Assembly (NCBI RefSeq): GCF_004565465.1
Contig: NZ_SRHY01000024.1
Location: 1-48,572, forward strand
Length of the DNA: 48,572 nucleotides
Reading direction: 5' to 3'
From: Lentibacillus salicampi
Lineage (GTDB): Bacteria > Bacillota > Bacilli > Bacillales > Amphibacillaceae
In this document: positions 1-8,413 of the stretch, in pieces
Layout of the letters: every line of letters starts with the position of its first letter
Position numbering within the stretch: position 1 is the stretch's first letter
Notes under the pieces: model-generated
What the model saw: only the letters and a program-made list of their open reading frames with translations
What the model was told of the DNA's origin: nothing
The model's database searches: none
Translations under genes and position numbers: made by a program

Positions 1-10
1 TAGTTTCCAT

Positions 11-80
11 GAGAAGGCCTCTTTCGAAATGTATTTGCCCGTCAAAGCATACATTTATGATAGAGTGCCTTCTCTTTTTT
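11..80 (+). terminator. Long terminator hairpin of an upstream gene outside the window
   Basis: GAGAAGGC at 11-18 pairs with GCCTTCTC at 67-74, followed directly by six T residues. An inner stem AAATGTAT/ATACATTT and a CTCT/AGAG pairing extend the fold, so nearly the whole 64-nt segment is paired. This is a rho-independent terminator or the terminator half of a leader RNA. No gene inside the window feeds it. Confidence 0.7.
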
Positions 81-217
81 GACTAGAAAATTGCCTCAGG
101 TGGCCCCGAGAATTATTTTACACATATTATAGTTTTTTAAGATGAAGTTTAGTGCAGATCAGTGTTCATGAACAAGGTTCTTGATAATTACACCTTCTCG
201 AGCGGATGTTTAGCTCT

Positions 218-636
218 ACCGTTGATATTTGAGGGTTTACCGTTGATGTCTGCGCCCCTACCGTTGATGTTCATGCCTTTACCGTTGATAATCGCCCTAC
301 TGCCGTTGATGTTCACGCTCCTACCGTTGATATCCACCTCTCTACCGTTGATGTTCACCTTTTTACCGTTGATAGTCGTGCCCACCGTTGATGTTCACGC
401 TCCCACCGTTGATAGTCGTGCCCCTTCCCTCGATGTTCACGCTCCTACCATTGATATCTGCGCCTCCACCGTTGATACCCGCCCCTTTACCCTCGATAGC
501 CGTATCCCTACCACTGATATCGGCCCCTCCACCATCGATAGTCGCGCCCCTTCCCTCGATGTTCACGCTCCTACCATTGATATCTGCGCCTCTACCGTTG
601 ATATCCGCCCTTCTCCCGCTGATGTTTCGGATCGCT
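218..636. repeat. Tandem array of about 20 units of 21 bp
   Basis: Each unit begins ACCGTTGAT or a close variant (ACCATTGAT, ACCCTCGAT, ACCACTGAT, ACCATCGAT) followed by about 12 variable, C/T-rich bases. All units are 21 bp except the eighth (365-383), which is 19 bp. A block of about 50 bp recurs almost identically in units 10-12 and 16-18, so the array has grown by multi-unit duplication. Because 21 is a multiple of three, both strands stay open. The minus strand would read heptapeptides with an invariant Ile-x-Gly (x is Asn, Glu, Asp or Ser), but the short unit shifts the frame and neither end has a ribosome binding site. I therefore call a repeat, not a gene. The flanks (81-217 and 637-700) show nothing else recognisable. 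Confidence 0.9.
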
Positions 637-702
637 GATGGGTCCCCCCTCGTGTGCAAACCACTTTTTAATATAATTTTATTGATAATCAATAAAAAAA
701 CA

Positions 703-732
703 TTGAATAATATAAATTAAATATGGTAATAT
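703..732 (+). promoter_or_regulatory. Candidate sigma-A promoter for the yoaS-yozG pair
   Basis: TTGAAT (703-708), an 18-bp spacer and TAATAT (727-732). This is the best match in the AT-rich stretch before the first gene. A second -10-like TATAAT at 730-735 overlaps it. Confidence 0.4.
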
Positions 733-743
733 AATAATTGCTC

Positions 744-759
744 CACATAATTCTATGTG
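744..759. promoter_or_regulatory. Perfect inverted repeat, possible operator
   Basis: CACATA-ATTC-TATGTG forms a perfect 6-bp dyad just downstream of the candidate promoter and before the ribosome binding site of the first gene. The second gene encodes a small XRE-type DNA-binding protein, so autoregulation at this site is plausible. That link is inference. Confidence 0.35.
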
Positions 760-792
760 AATTGTATATTTCAGCTGACAAGGAGTGTACCA

Positions 793-1365
793 ATGAGTCT
801 CAACATTCTATTTAAGATCTCATCCCTTCTTAGTTTACTATTGTTTTATTTTGTGCTTTTAACAGGCTTATTCACCATCGTAGCAAATGTTTCCTATATC
901 TGGTGGCCGGACAGTTCCTTCACGCAATCGTTGGGAGAATTCAACCCGATATATGGTTATATGACGCTTGACTTTTATCAGCAACCTGATCTTTATACAG
1001 ATAAATCCTTTATGGTGCTGTATTTCATTTCCAATATCACCTTGTTTCTGTTTGCGCTTGCGTTCCTATGGCTCATGTACAAATTCCTGAAAAATATTTA
1101 TAAAGAAGGGCTGTTTATGCATGAAAACGTCTCACTTCTTTTCGGTATAGGACTGACATGTCTTGTTCTGGGATCAGCCACTACATATACAGATGGCCTG
1201 CTACTCTCAAAAGCTGTGACGGCGCTTGATATTTCCAATGCATCGATTGCTTTTTCAAATATCGCTTATGCTGATTTCATCATCACTGGATTTGTGCTTA
1301 TGTTTATCGCGTCAGCTCTTAAGACAGCTGTCAGTGCGGTTGAAGAAAACAAGCAAACAATATGA
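793..1365 (+). CDS. yoaS: DUF2975 (YoaS-like) membrane protein
   Basis: This is a 190-residue integral membrane protein with four predicted hydrophobic segments (about residues 8-33, 80-103, 119-140 and 160-182) and an extracytoplasmic loop rich in aromatic residues between the first two. The pattern and partner gene match the DUF2975 family, whose biochemical role is unknown. I start at ATG 793 because AAGGAGTG lies eight bases upstream; an upstream in-frame start adds 12 residues without a binding site. The XRE gene follows 18 bp later in the same order as yoaS-yozG of Bacillus subtilis, so the two are probably co-transcribed. The symbol rests on family resemblance plus gene order. Confidence 0.75.
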   Translation: MSLNILFKISSLLSLLLFYFVLLTGLFTIVANVSYIWWPDSSFTQSLGEFNPIYGYMTLDFYQQPDLYTDKSFMVLYFISNITLFLFALAFLWLMYKFLKNIYKEGLFMHENVSLLFGIGLTCLVLGSATTYTDGLLLSKAVTALDISNASIAFSNIAYADFIITGFVLMFIASALKTAVSAVEENKQTI

Positions 1366-1383
1366 TGAAACAGGAGGGCTGCA

Positions 1384-1605
1384 ATGATCCGAATAAATCT
1401 TGATGTTATGATGGCCAAGCGTAAAATGTCACTAAATAAACTCTCTGAATTAGTCGATATTACACCTGCCAATCTGTCCATCCTTAAAAATGAAAAAGGC
1501 AAGGCTATCCGCTTCACAACACTAGATGCATTGTGTCAGGCTTTGGATTGCCAGCCCGGTGACTTAATGGAATATATCGACGGAGAAAGCCAGCATTCGA
1601 CATAA
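1384..1605 (+). CDS. yozG: Small XRE-family transcriptional regulator (YozG-like)
   Basis: A 73-residue protein that is almost entirely one Cro/C1 helix-turn-helix. Residues about 15-55 contain LNKLSELVDITPANLSILK and the trailing FTTLDALCQALDCQPGDLM, the hallmark of the short YozG-type regulators. AGGAGGG precedes the ATG. It directly follows the DUF2975 gene, and such pairs recur across Firmicutes; the usual reading is a regulator that works with, or controls, its membrane partner. It probably represses its own promoter, perhaps at the dyad at 744-759. An ABC transporter begins 73 bp downstream and may be part of the same transcript. Confidence 0.85.
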   Translation: MIRINLDVMMAKRKMSLNKLSELVDITPANLSILKNEKGKAIRFTTLDALCQALDCQPGDLMEYIDGESQHST

Positions 1606-1678
1606 TGGACCTGAACGGCTGAAACTTTTCTGTGGTTTTTACGTATTACAAAATAGTTAATGAAATGGAGGATTTATC

Positions 1679-2596
1679 ATGTCAGATACAGCAATGGAAC
1701 TAATCGATGTCAAAAAAGTCATCGGAAACAAAGACATTATTAAAGGCCTGACTTTCAATATTCATAAAGGGGAAGTGTTTGGGTTCATCGGTCCCAATGG
1801 TGCCGGCAAGACGACGACTATACGTATGATGGTCGGATTGATGGGACTGTCAGGTGGTGATGTACGGATACTTGGCAACAGTATCAAATCAGACTTTAAA
1901 GATGCCATCCGGGAAGTTGGCGCGATTGTCGAGAATCCGGAGATGTACCCGTTCATGACCGGGAAGCAGAATTTAACTCACTATGCCCGCATGATGCCAA
2001 AGGTCACGAAAGAGCGTATCCAAGAGGTCGTTAAACTTGTCGGACTGGAAAAGGCGATTAACGAAAAAGCCGGAAAATATTCTTTAGGGATGCGCCAGCG
2101 GTTAGGCATTGCTCAAGCCATACTGCATCAGCCATCTGTTCTTATTTTAGATGAGCCGACCAATGGATTGGATCCGGCTGGAATTCGTGAAATCCGTCAG
2201 TACATACGAAAGCTGGCAGAAGAGGAAAATGTTGCTGTGATCATTTCCAGTCATTTGCTTTCTGAAATCGAATTAATGTGTGACCGAATCGGCCTGATCA
2301 AAAATGGGGAAATGGTCGCCATACAGGATGTGAATGCGGCGACGGAGCAGACGACTGTTGTTGAAGTACAACTGGAGGTGACACCCATACAAGAAGCGGT
2401 TAACATCTTAACGGAGGATTTTGGCATTAAAGCATCCGGTCGTGATACGTTGCTTATCCAAGCCGAGCGGGATAGAATACCAGACATTATTGAAACGTTT
2501 GTGAAGCAAAATATCCGGATTTACCAGGTGACGGTCACGACATCAACACTGGAGGATAAATTCTTTGATTTGATTGGGGAGAATACGATTGAGTAA
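1679..2596 (+). CDS. ABC transporter ATP-binding protein (BcrA/NatA type)
   Basis: This 305-residue cytoplasmic ATPase powers the membrane subunit encoded next. Walker A GPNGAGKT is at residues 38-45, the signature SLGMRQR near 140, Walker B LILDEPTNGLDP near 160, and the switch histidine in ISSHLLSE. About 80 residues follow the nucleotide-binding domain, as is common in ABC-2 exporters of the bacitracin-resistance/lantibiotic-immunity class. GGAGG precedes the ATG. The permease start overlaps its last codons, so the two subunits are translationally coupled. The substrate cannot be told from sequence; antibiotic or peptide export is the family expectation. Confidence 0.9.
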   Translation: MSDTAMELIDVKKVIGNKDIIKGLTFNIHKGEVFGFIGPNGAGKTTTIRMMVGLMGLSGGDVRILGNSIKSDFKDAIREVGAIVENPEMYPFMTGKQNLTHYARMMPKVTKERIQEVVKLVGLEKAINEKAGKYSLGMRQRLGIAQAILHQPSVLILDEPTNGLDPAGIREIRQYIRKLAEEENVAVIISSHLLSEIELMCDRIGLIKNGEMVAIQDVNAATEQTTVVEVQLEVTPIQEAVNILTEDFGIKASGRDTLLIQAERDRIPDIIETFVKQNIRIYQVTVTTSTLEDKFFDLIGENTIE

Positions 2597-3548
2597 CTTT
2601 TTTCAGCTATTAATGAATGAACAATTTAAATTATACATCCGTAAGTCGACGTGGATCATGTATATTCTGATGGCCGTACTGATCGTGGGAGTGGCTTTTC
2701 TGTCCAACTTCGGTGTGGAAAATACACCGACATATCAGGCAGCACATGATGACGACTGGCGGCAGACACTGCAAGACGACAATGCCAGTATGCAGAAAAA
2801 GATGGAACAAGACGAGATGATGCAAGGCGCCTATACAGGCCAAATTGAAAAGAATAATTATTATCTTGACAATGACATCCAGCCTGCACCATACGATACA
2901 TGGCAGTTTGTCATGGAAAACAAATTCCTGCTTTCACTGGTAAGCCTCTTGACGATCATCGTCGCGGCAGGGATTGTCGCCAATGAATTCAAATGGGGCA
3001 CCATTAAACTATTGCTGATCCGCCCAATTACCCGGACAAAAATTCTGGCATCCAAGTATGTCTCGGTATTATTATTTGCGTTGTTCACGCTTCTTTTTGT
3101 CCTGATTTTTTCATGGATCATCGGCGCAATATTTTTTGGTATCAATGGAATGGATCCGCATATCGTGGTCAACCAGAGTGACGGCTATGCCTATGTTTCC
3201 GTTATCGGACAAATTGTTCAAGGCTATGGATTGCAGCTTGTGACACTTGTGATGATGGCCACGTTCGCCTTTATGATTTCGGCCATTTTCCGGCAGAGTT
3301 CGCTTGCGATCGGAATTGCCATTTTCCTGATGCTGTCCGGAAATGCGATTGTCGGCTTCTTCTCTGATTACAACTGGGCAAAATATATTCTGTTTGCCAA
3401 TACCAACATGAATCAATATATCAATGGATCACCGATGTTTGATGGCATGAGCCTCGGATTTTCCATCACGGTATTAGCGGTTTATTACGTCATTTTTCTG
3501 ACCGTTTCATGGGTATTTTTCACCAAACGGGATGTTGCCGGACACTAA
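2589..3548 (+). CDS. ABC-2 type transporter permease
   Basis: A 319-residue membrane subunit with a first transmembrane segment at about residues 21-42, a soluble loop of about 75 residues rich in Asp, Gln and Met, then five more hydrophobic segments. This topology is typical of ABC-2 permeases that pair with BcrA-like ATPases. I choose TTG 2589 because GGGGAG lies seven bases upstream; an in-frame TTG at 2574 lies on that binding site. The start overlaps the ATPase stop by 8 bp, indicating coupled translation. The large loop probably faces outside and may contact substrate. Confidence 0.85.
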   Translation: MSNFFQLLMNEQFKLYIRKSTWIMYILMAVLIVGVAFLSNFGVENTPTYQAAHDDDWRQTLQDDNASMQKKMEQDEMMQGAYTGQIEKNNYYLDNDIQPAPYDTWQFVMENKFLLSLVSLLTIIVAAGIVANEFKWGTIKLLLIRPITRTKILASKYVSVLLFALFTLLFVLIFSWIIGAIFFGINGMDPHIVVNQSDGYAYVSVIGQIVQGYGLQLVTLVMMATFAFMISAIFRQSSLAIGIAIFLMLSGNAIVGFFSDYNWAKYILFANTNMNQYINGSPMFDGMSLGFSITVLAVYYVIFLTVSWVFFTKRDVAGH

Positions 3549-3629
3549 ACTGCTTTACCAGCATATGATTGAAACATGTATTATAATTGAAGTAAGAGCG
3601 TATACCCGAATATCCGAGGTGTAGAAATC

Positions 3630-3809
3630 ATGAAACGTCATTTAACTGCCATATTTATCCTCATAACTGGCATCGTTTTGATTATTGGCATGGGTGTGGA
3701 TCTTTATTGGAGCGGGATTGCTTCATGGGGTATAGCAGTGGTTTGTTTAATGTTTGCCGTATACTTTACGAAATATATACCAAATGATAAAAATGATAAA
3801 CAGCAGTAA
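3630..3809 (+). CDS. Small two-helix membrane protein (59 aa)
   Basis: A short reading frame with a good GAGGTG binding site nine bases before its ATG. It encodes a 59-residue protein with two hydrophobic helices (about residues 5-23 and 29-47), a one-turn connection containing DLYW, and a charged tail of Asn, Asp, Lys and Gln. It ends just before a strong hairpin, and the binding site, two-helix pattern and terminator together argue it is real. No family recognised; such proteins often modulate a membrane complex, but nothing here names a partner. Confidence 0.6.
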   Translation: MKRHLTAIFILITGIVLIIGMGVDLYWSGIASWGIAVVCLMFAVYFTKYIPNDKNDKQQ

Positions 3810-3810
3810 A

Positions 3811-3842
3811 CAGGACCGGGGTGTTAAGGCATCCCGGTCCTG
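3811..3842. terminator. Hairpin between convergent genes
   Basis: CAGGACCGGG at 3811-3820 pairs perfectly with CCCGGTCCTG at 3833-3842. It separates the rightward 59-aa gene from the leftward YkvA-like gene. Neither side has a long T run, so it may act as a weak bidirectional terminator or transcript-end stabiliser. Confidence 0.65.
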
Positions 3843-3849
3843 TCAGCAT

Positions 3850-4125
3850 TTACTGGAAATGATGTTTTTCCTTCAATGATTCCGGTGCCACTTTCACCAT
3901 CCGCTGCAAAAGAAAGGCTGCGACTGTAATATCATCAAAGAACCCGAATAAATAGAAAAAATCCGGGATCAGGTCAAACGGAATGAGGATATAGCCGATT
4001 ACCAGGACGACATATAAAAGTTTTGTCGTTCCTTTCACTTGTGATGAACGGAAAAAGTCTATCACAAAAGGAATCGATTTATGAAATTTGAGTAGAAAAA
4101 TTAATCGTTTGAACAACCTTCTCAA
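3850..4125 (-). CDS. YkvA-family protein (DUF1232)
   Basis: A 91-residue protein carrying the DUF1232 signature: a hydrophobic helix (residues about 36-50) followed by IPFDLIPDF and GFFDDITV. DUF1232 proteins are small membrane-associated proteins of unknown function, with a conserved Pro-x-Asp-Leu-Ile-Pro-Asp motif and paired aspartates. The start is TTG, with AGGTG seven bases upstream. It is flanked by typA downstream on the same strand, but a separate terminator after typA and the gap between them suggest an independent transcript. Confidence 0.85.
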   Translation of the reverse strand: MRRLFKRLIFLLKFHKSIPFVIDFFRSSQVKGTTKLLYVVLVIGYILIPFDLIPDFFYLFGFFDDITVAAFLLQRMVKVAPESLKEKHHFQ

Positions 4126-4312
4126 TTGCTGGCACCTGCCTTGGCCTTATTTTAAAACTTCCTTTAACTAAAAGAAGCATAACATATAAGGAAGAATAGT
4201 TTGTTCGCCAAAGGGGTTTCTTCTGATATTTTCCCACTTCTATTGATATTCCATCTTTTTGTAAATTCCAATCATCTCCCGCAAATCATTCACCGTAACA
4301 TCACATCTTATT

Positions 4313-4349
4313 AAAAAAACCGGTAACAGCTCTTGCGGCCATTACCGGT
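4313..4349 (-). terminator. Rho-independent terminator of typA
   Basis: On the minus strand ACCGGTAA and TTACCGGT form the stem around a 14-base loop, followed by seven T residues. It sits just after the typA stop codon. Confidence 0.9.
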
Positions 4350-4356
4350 TCAATCA

Positions 4357-6186
4357 TTAACCCATTTTCGTTTTTTTGGATGCTTTTTCACGTTCATTTT
4401 TATTCAATATCTTTTTGCGAAGGCGGATCGTTTCCGGTGTCACTTCACAATACTCATCGTCATCGATATATTCGATCGCTTCTTCAAGGGATAAGTCACG
4501 CGTTTTTCGGATGACGGCTGTCTGGTCTTTCGTAGCGGAGCGAACATTGGTTAAATGTTTCTCCTTTGTGATGTTCACGGTCAGGTCGTTATCACGATTA
4601 TGTTCCCCGACGATCATACCAGCATAAATCTCAGTCCCTGGTTCAACAAAAATCATACCGCGGTCCTCGAGCTGCATAATTCCATATGTCGAAGCCTTCC
4701 CATCTTCCAGTGAAACGAGAACCCCTTCACGACGTTCGCCAACAGGGCCTTTTGCGACTGGTTCATAGGCATCAAACGTATGGTTCAGGATACCATAACC
4801 ACGCGTCAGAGACATGAATTCTGTTGCATAGCCGATCATGCCGCGAGATGGCACTTTAAATTCAATGCGCACTTGACCATTGTTCTGGTTCGCCATGTCA
4901 AGCATTTCTCCTTTGCGCGAACCGAGCGATTCCATAACCGGACCGGTATAATCTTCCGGAACGTCAATTTGGACACGCTCCACCGGCTCACATTGAACGC
5001 CATCGATTTCTTTAATGATGACTTGAGGCTTCGACAATTGCAATTCGAATCCTTCACGCCGCATGTTTTCAATTAAAATGGAAAGATGCAATTCCCCACG
5101 TCCTGAGACGGTCCAGGCATCCGGAGAATTGGTTGGTTCTACACGCAGGCTGACGTCGGTTTCGAGCTGTTTCAACAGGCGTTCTTCAATTTGTCTGGAT
5201 GTGATATAGCTGCCTTCACGGCCGGCAAACGGGCTGTTATTGGTCAAAAATGTCATTTGCAGCGTCGGCTCGTCAATACGGAGCCATGGCAGTCCTTCAG
5301 GGTGATCCCTCGGGCAGATCGTTTCACCGACATTGATATCATCCATACCAGCAATCGCCACAATGTCACCGGCTTTTGCTTCCTGAATTTCGACCCGCTT
5401 CAGTCCGATGAACCCGAATAATTTACTAATGCGGAACGTTTTTTGCGATCCGTCTTTTTTCAGGACTACCACCTGCTGCCCGACACTGATTTCTCCGCGG
5501 ACAACACGTCCGATTCCAATCCGGCCTAGATAATCGTTGTAATCCAGCAGTGTAATCTGGAATTGCAGCGGTTCACCTGATGTATCTTTCGGTGCAGGAA
5601 TGTGATCCAATATCGTTGTAAATACCGGGTCCATTGTTTCTGTCTGTTCATCGGGCTCCTCACCTGAAGTACCATTTATTGCGGATGCATAAATGACCGG
5701 GAATTCCAGTTGTTCATCATCTGCACCCAGTTCGATAAATAAGTCCAGCACCTCGTCGATGACTTCATTCGGCCGGGCGTTCGGACGATCGATTTTGTTA
5801 AGCACAACAATCGGTGTTAGCTTTTGCTCAAGTGCTTTTTTCAGGACAAATCGTGTCTGCGGCATACAGCCTTCATAAGCATCGACTACCAGCAGAACAC
5901 CATCAACCATTTTCATAATCCGTTCCACTTCACCGCCAAAATCGGCGTGACCTGGGGTATCAAGGATATTAATCGCTGTGTCCTCATATTTGATTGCCGT
6001 ATTTTTCGACAAAATGGTAATTCCGCGTTCACGTTCAATATCGTTCGTGTCCATGGCGCGCTCATCCACTTGTTCATGTTCGCGGAAAGTCCCCGAATAT
6101 TTCAGCATCTGATCAACAAGTGTTGTCTTGCCATGGTCAACGTGGGCGATAATGGCTATGTTGCGGATATCTTCTCTTAATTGCAT
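4357..6186 (-). CDS. typA: Ribosome-associated translational GTPase TypA/BipA
   Basis: A 609-residue translational GTPase related to EF-G that binds the ribosome and helps 50S assembly and growth under cold or stress. G1 AHVDHGKT, G3 DTPGHADF and G4 NKID are all intact in the first 140 residues. EF-G-like domains II, III and V and the TypA-specific C-terminal domain follow, and the length matches the family. I start at the ATG at 6186: GAGGAG is seven bases upstream and the product then begins MQLREDIRNIA, as in homologues; an in-frame start 12 codons earlier lies upstream of that site. The gene follows cssS by about 60 bp on the same strand and may be read partly from that operon. Confidence 0.97.
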   Translation of the reverse strand: MQLREDIRNIAIIAHVDHGKTTLVDQMLKYSGTFREHEQVDERAMDTNDIERERGITILSKNTAIKYEDTAINILDTPGHADFGGEVERIMKMVDGVLLVVDAYEGCMPQTRFVLKKALEQKLTPIVVLNKIDRPNARPNEVIDEVLDLFIELGADDEQLEFPVIYASAINGTSGEEPDEQTETMDPVFTTILDHIPAPKDTSGEPLQFQITLLDYNDYLGRIGIGRVVRGEISVGQQVVVLKKDGSQKTFRISKLFGFIGLKRVEIQEAKAGDIVAIAGMDDINVGETICPRDHPEGLPWLRIDEPTLQMTFLTNNSPFAGREGSYITSRQIEERLLKQLETDVSLRVEPTNSPDAWTVSGRGELHLSILIENMRREGFELQLSKPQVIIKEIDGVQCEPVERVQIDVPEDYTGPVMESLGSRKGEMLDMANQNNGQVRIEFKVPSRGMIGYATEFMSLTRGYGILNHTFDAYEPVAKGPVGERREGVLVSLEDGKASTYGIMQLEDRGMIFVEPGTEIYAGMIVGEHNRDNDLTVNITKEKHLTNVRSATKDQTAVIRKTRDLSLEEAIEYIDDDEYCEVTPETIRLRKKILNKNEREKASKKTKMG

Positions 6187-6246
6187 AAACGTACGCTCCT
6201 CATTTGTTTCAGGATGGCTCAAACTATACTAGTATAACACAAATGT

Positions 6247-7566
6247 TTACTCAGGAAAAATAATTACAAATTTTGCCCCGCCAAGTTCGGACTTCTCCAC
6301 CATGATCTTCCCGCCGGACTGCTCGATAATGGCTCGAGCGATTGCTAGCCCAAGTCCTGTTTCGCCAGTCTTACCTTTTACAAATCGGTGGAATATATGT
6401 GGAATGAGGTCCTCTGAAACACCTTCTCCATCATCTTCAACCATGATTGTTTTATGTTTCACGGTAATCTCTACACGCGAATGAGCATGGCGAATGGCGT
6501 TAAAAGTGAGATTCAGTAGAGCGCGCAGCAACTTTTCCTGATCAGCGAAAAAGACACTTTGTTCATCCACGACGTGTTCCAGACTAATATCATTTTCACT
6601 GACCAGCGGAAACGCCCGACCCAAAACCTGATCAATCAATTCGGAACCCTTAATCCGCGCTGGCTGATATTCCGTCTGCTCACTGTCCAGTTTCGCGAGC
6701 AGGATCATTTCATTAATGATTTTTTTCAGACGGTTCACCTCGGTTACCATCATCTCAAGACCTTTTTCCTTATCGTCGTCATCAAAAACGTTATCACGGA
6801 TGCCTTCCGCATACCCTTGTATCGTCATGAGCGGCGTTTTCAGTTCATGACTGGCATTTTGGAAAAACGCCTGCTGTGATTTCATGTACCGGTTCAGTTC
6901 AGTCGCCATATCGTAGACACCTTGCTCGACCTCTTTTATTTCGCCTGTTGCCTTCACGCGTTCGATTTTATCGAACTGACGGTTTTCAATCTTCTTCAGC
7001 TGCTTTTTCAATTTTGTGAGCGGCGTCACTAACTTATTGGTCAGCAAATAACTAAGAAAAACAGCAGCTATGGTACCGATGAGAAACACAAGAATCAACC
7101 GTCTGAAAAAATCCTGCTGTATGACTTGTAAATCCGTTAACGGGGTCAGTAAAATCAGCTCAAGACTAGTTTGCTCTGGGTAAATTAAAATACGTGATGT
7201 GACAAATTTACTGTTTCCCGCTTCCCATAAATCCTCACGGGTTTCTGCAAAATAATCATTGGCTGAAAATCCTTTCACATACTGCTCCGGCATCGTTGAC
7301 ATGAGGACCTGATTTTGTCTGCGGTCGTATAGAAACAGCTGCAGGTCCTGATCTTCCAAAAAACCGCCGAAGTCCTGTACATTCCCCTGTGGCCGGTATT
7401 GTTCGTTCAGTACATCAACAAGCAATTCACCTTTTTGCTGCAATTCCGTTTTTTCATTGTCGATCAGCATCTCAAGTATCATGGAGTAAATGACATAGCC
7501 TGTAACAGCAAGAATGACCAGTAAGAGCGCCGTGAACGCTACATTTAACTGTGACTGCAGTTTCAT
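6247..7566 (-). CDS. cssS: Envelope-stress sensor histidine kinase, CssS-like
   Basis: A 439-residue membrane histidine kinase. One helix spans about residues 8-30, a sensor domain of about 120 residues faces outside, and a second helix lies at about 156-176. A HAMP-like linker leads to the phospho-acceptor His240 in NASHELKTPL, with N, G1 and G2 boxes of the ATPase domain after it (DDGEGV, TGLGLAIA). It lies 2 bp after the regulator gene, and the pair is divergent from an HtrA-type protease. In Bacillus subtilis cssRS sits divergently beside htrB and senses misfolded secreted protein; same architecture and same neighbours support this assignment. Confidence 0.85.
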   Translation of the reverse strand: MKLQSQLNVAFTALLLVILAVTGYVIYSMILEMLIDNEKTELQQKGELLVDVLNEQYRPQGNVQDFGGFLEDQDLQLFLYDRRQNQVLMSTMPEQYVKGFSANDYFAETREDLWEAGNSKFVTSRILIYPEQTSLELILLTPLTDLQVIQQDFFRRLILVFLIGTIAAVFLSYLLTNKLVTPLTKLKKQLKKIENRQFDKIERVKATGEIKEVEQGVYDMATELNRYMKSQQAFFQNASHELKTPLMTIQGYAEGIRDNVFDDDDKEKGLEMMVTEVNRLKKIINEMILLAKLDSEQTEYQPARIKGSELIDQVLGRAFPLVSENDISLEHVVDEQSVFFADQEKLLRALLNLTFNAIRHAHSRVEITVKHKTIMVEDDGEGVSEDLIPHIFHRFVKGKTGETGLGLAIARAIIEQSGGKIMVEKSELGGAKFVIIFPE

Positions 7567-7568
7567 CG

Positions 7569-8249
7569 TTATTCCTCTTCACCGCGCAGCCGATAACCAT
7601 ATCCCCATACGGTTTCCAATGGAATATCGACCAATTTTTTGCGAAGCCGTTTAACCAGATCGTCGACAGCACGATCACTGCCGAAGTAGTCTTCTCCCCA
7701 GATTTTGATGAGTAATTCCTCGCGAGAAAAGGCCCTGTTGATGTTTCTGGCAAGCAACAGAAGCATATCAAATTCCTTGGTAGTCATATCCTGTTCCTCA
7801 CCATTCCAAAAAATCCGGCGATCATTCTCGTGAATTAGCAGATTGCCCGCCTTAATCCGGTCATGTGGTGTATCCTGTACGGAATGGCTGGTACGCTTGA
7901 GCACACGCTTGACACGCGCCACAAGTTCGCGGGGGCTGAACGGTTTAGTTAAATAATCATCACCGCCCAATTCAAGCCCAAGGATTTTATCAATTTCATC
8001 ATCTTTTGCTGAAATGATAATAATCGGGACATCGCTTTCCTGCCGAATTTTTTTACAAAATTCATAGCCGTCCATCCCAGGAAGCATAATATCAAGCAGC
8101 CACATGTCCGGTTGCCGGGTTTCCCACAATTCCCAGGCTTTCTCAGCCGAATCCATCACCGTGACATAAAAGCCTTCTTTTTTCAAATAGGCTGAAACAA
8201 TGTTTTGGATATTCGCATCATCTTCCACGACACCAATATGGTTCGTCAT
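7569..8249 (-). CDS. cssR: OmpR-family response regulator, CssR-like
   Basis: A 226-residue two-domain regulator. The receiver domain has acidic residues at 10-11, phospho-acceptor Asp53 in LLDIMLPG and Lys in TKPFSP. A winged-helix DNA-binding domain fills residues about 135-225 and contains YFGSDRAVDDLVKRLRKK, very like B. subtilis CssR. I use the ATG at 8249 because GGAGGA lies seven bases before it; the reading frame extends much further upstream but without a binding site. The gene is divergent from the protease at 8414, so the 164-bp interval should hold sites where phosphorylated CssR activates both directions. Confidence 0.88.
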   Translation of the reverse strand: MTNHIGVVEDDANIQNIVSAYLKKEGFYVTVMDSAEKAWELWETRQPDMWLLDIMLPGMDGYEFCKKIRQESDVPIIIISAKDDEIDKILGLELGGDDYLTKPFSPRELVARVKRVLKRTSHSVQDTPHDRIKAGNLLIHENDRRIFWNGEEQDMTTKEFDMLLLLARNINRAFSREELLIKIWGEDYFGSDRAVDDLVKRLRKKLVDIPLETVWGYGYRLRGEEE

Positions 8250-8366
8250 AAGCGATTCCTCCATTATTTGATCTTTATGATTGTTCGTACGCGAAAACGG
8301 GAATACCCTGAATAGAATTACACACTTTTGCCATATCCGTACCAAAATACTACCAAACGTTATGGC

Positions 8367-8372
8367 TATAAT
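8367..8372 (+). promoter_or_regulatory. Perfect -10 element of the htr promoter
   Basis: TATAAT lies 42 bp before the protease start codon, with no recognisable -35 hexamer at the proper distance (8344-8349 reads AAAATA). A strong -10 without a -35 fits activator-dependent transcription, as expected for a CssR target. The operator itself I could not define by eye. Confidence 0.5.
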
Positions 8373-8413
8373 GAAACTTGTAATCATCATAACGCAGAAG
8401 AGGTGAGATATTC

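Noticed and set aside
162..692. Long open frames on both strands across the first 700 bp
   Set aside because: They result from a 21-bp period that avoids stop codons; none has a binding site and the longest minus frame is broken by the 19-bp unit.
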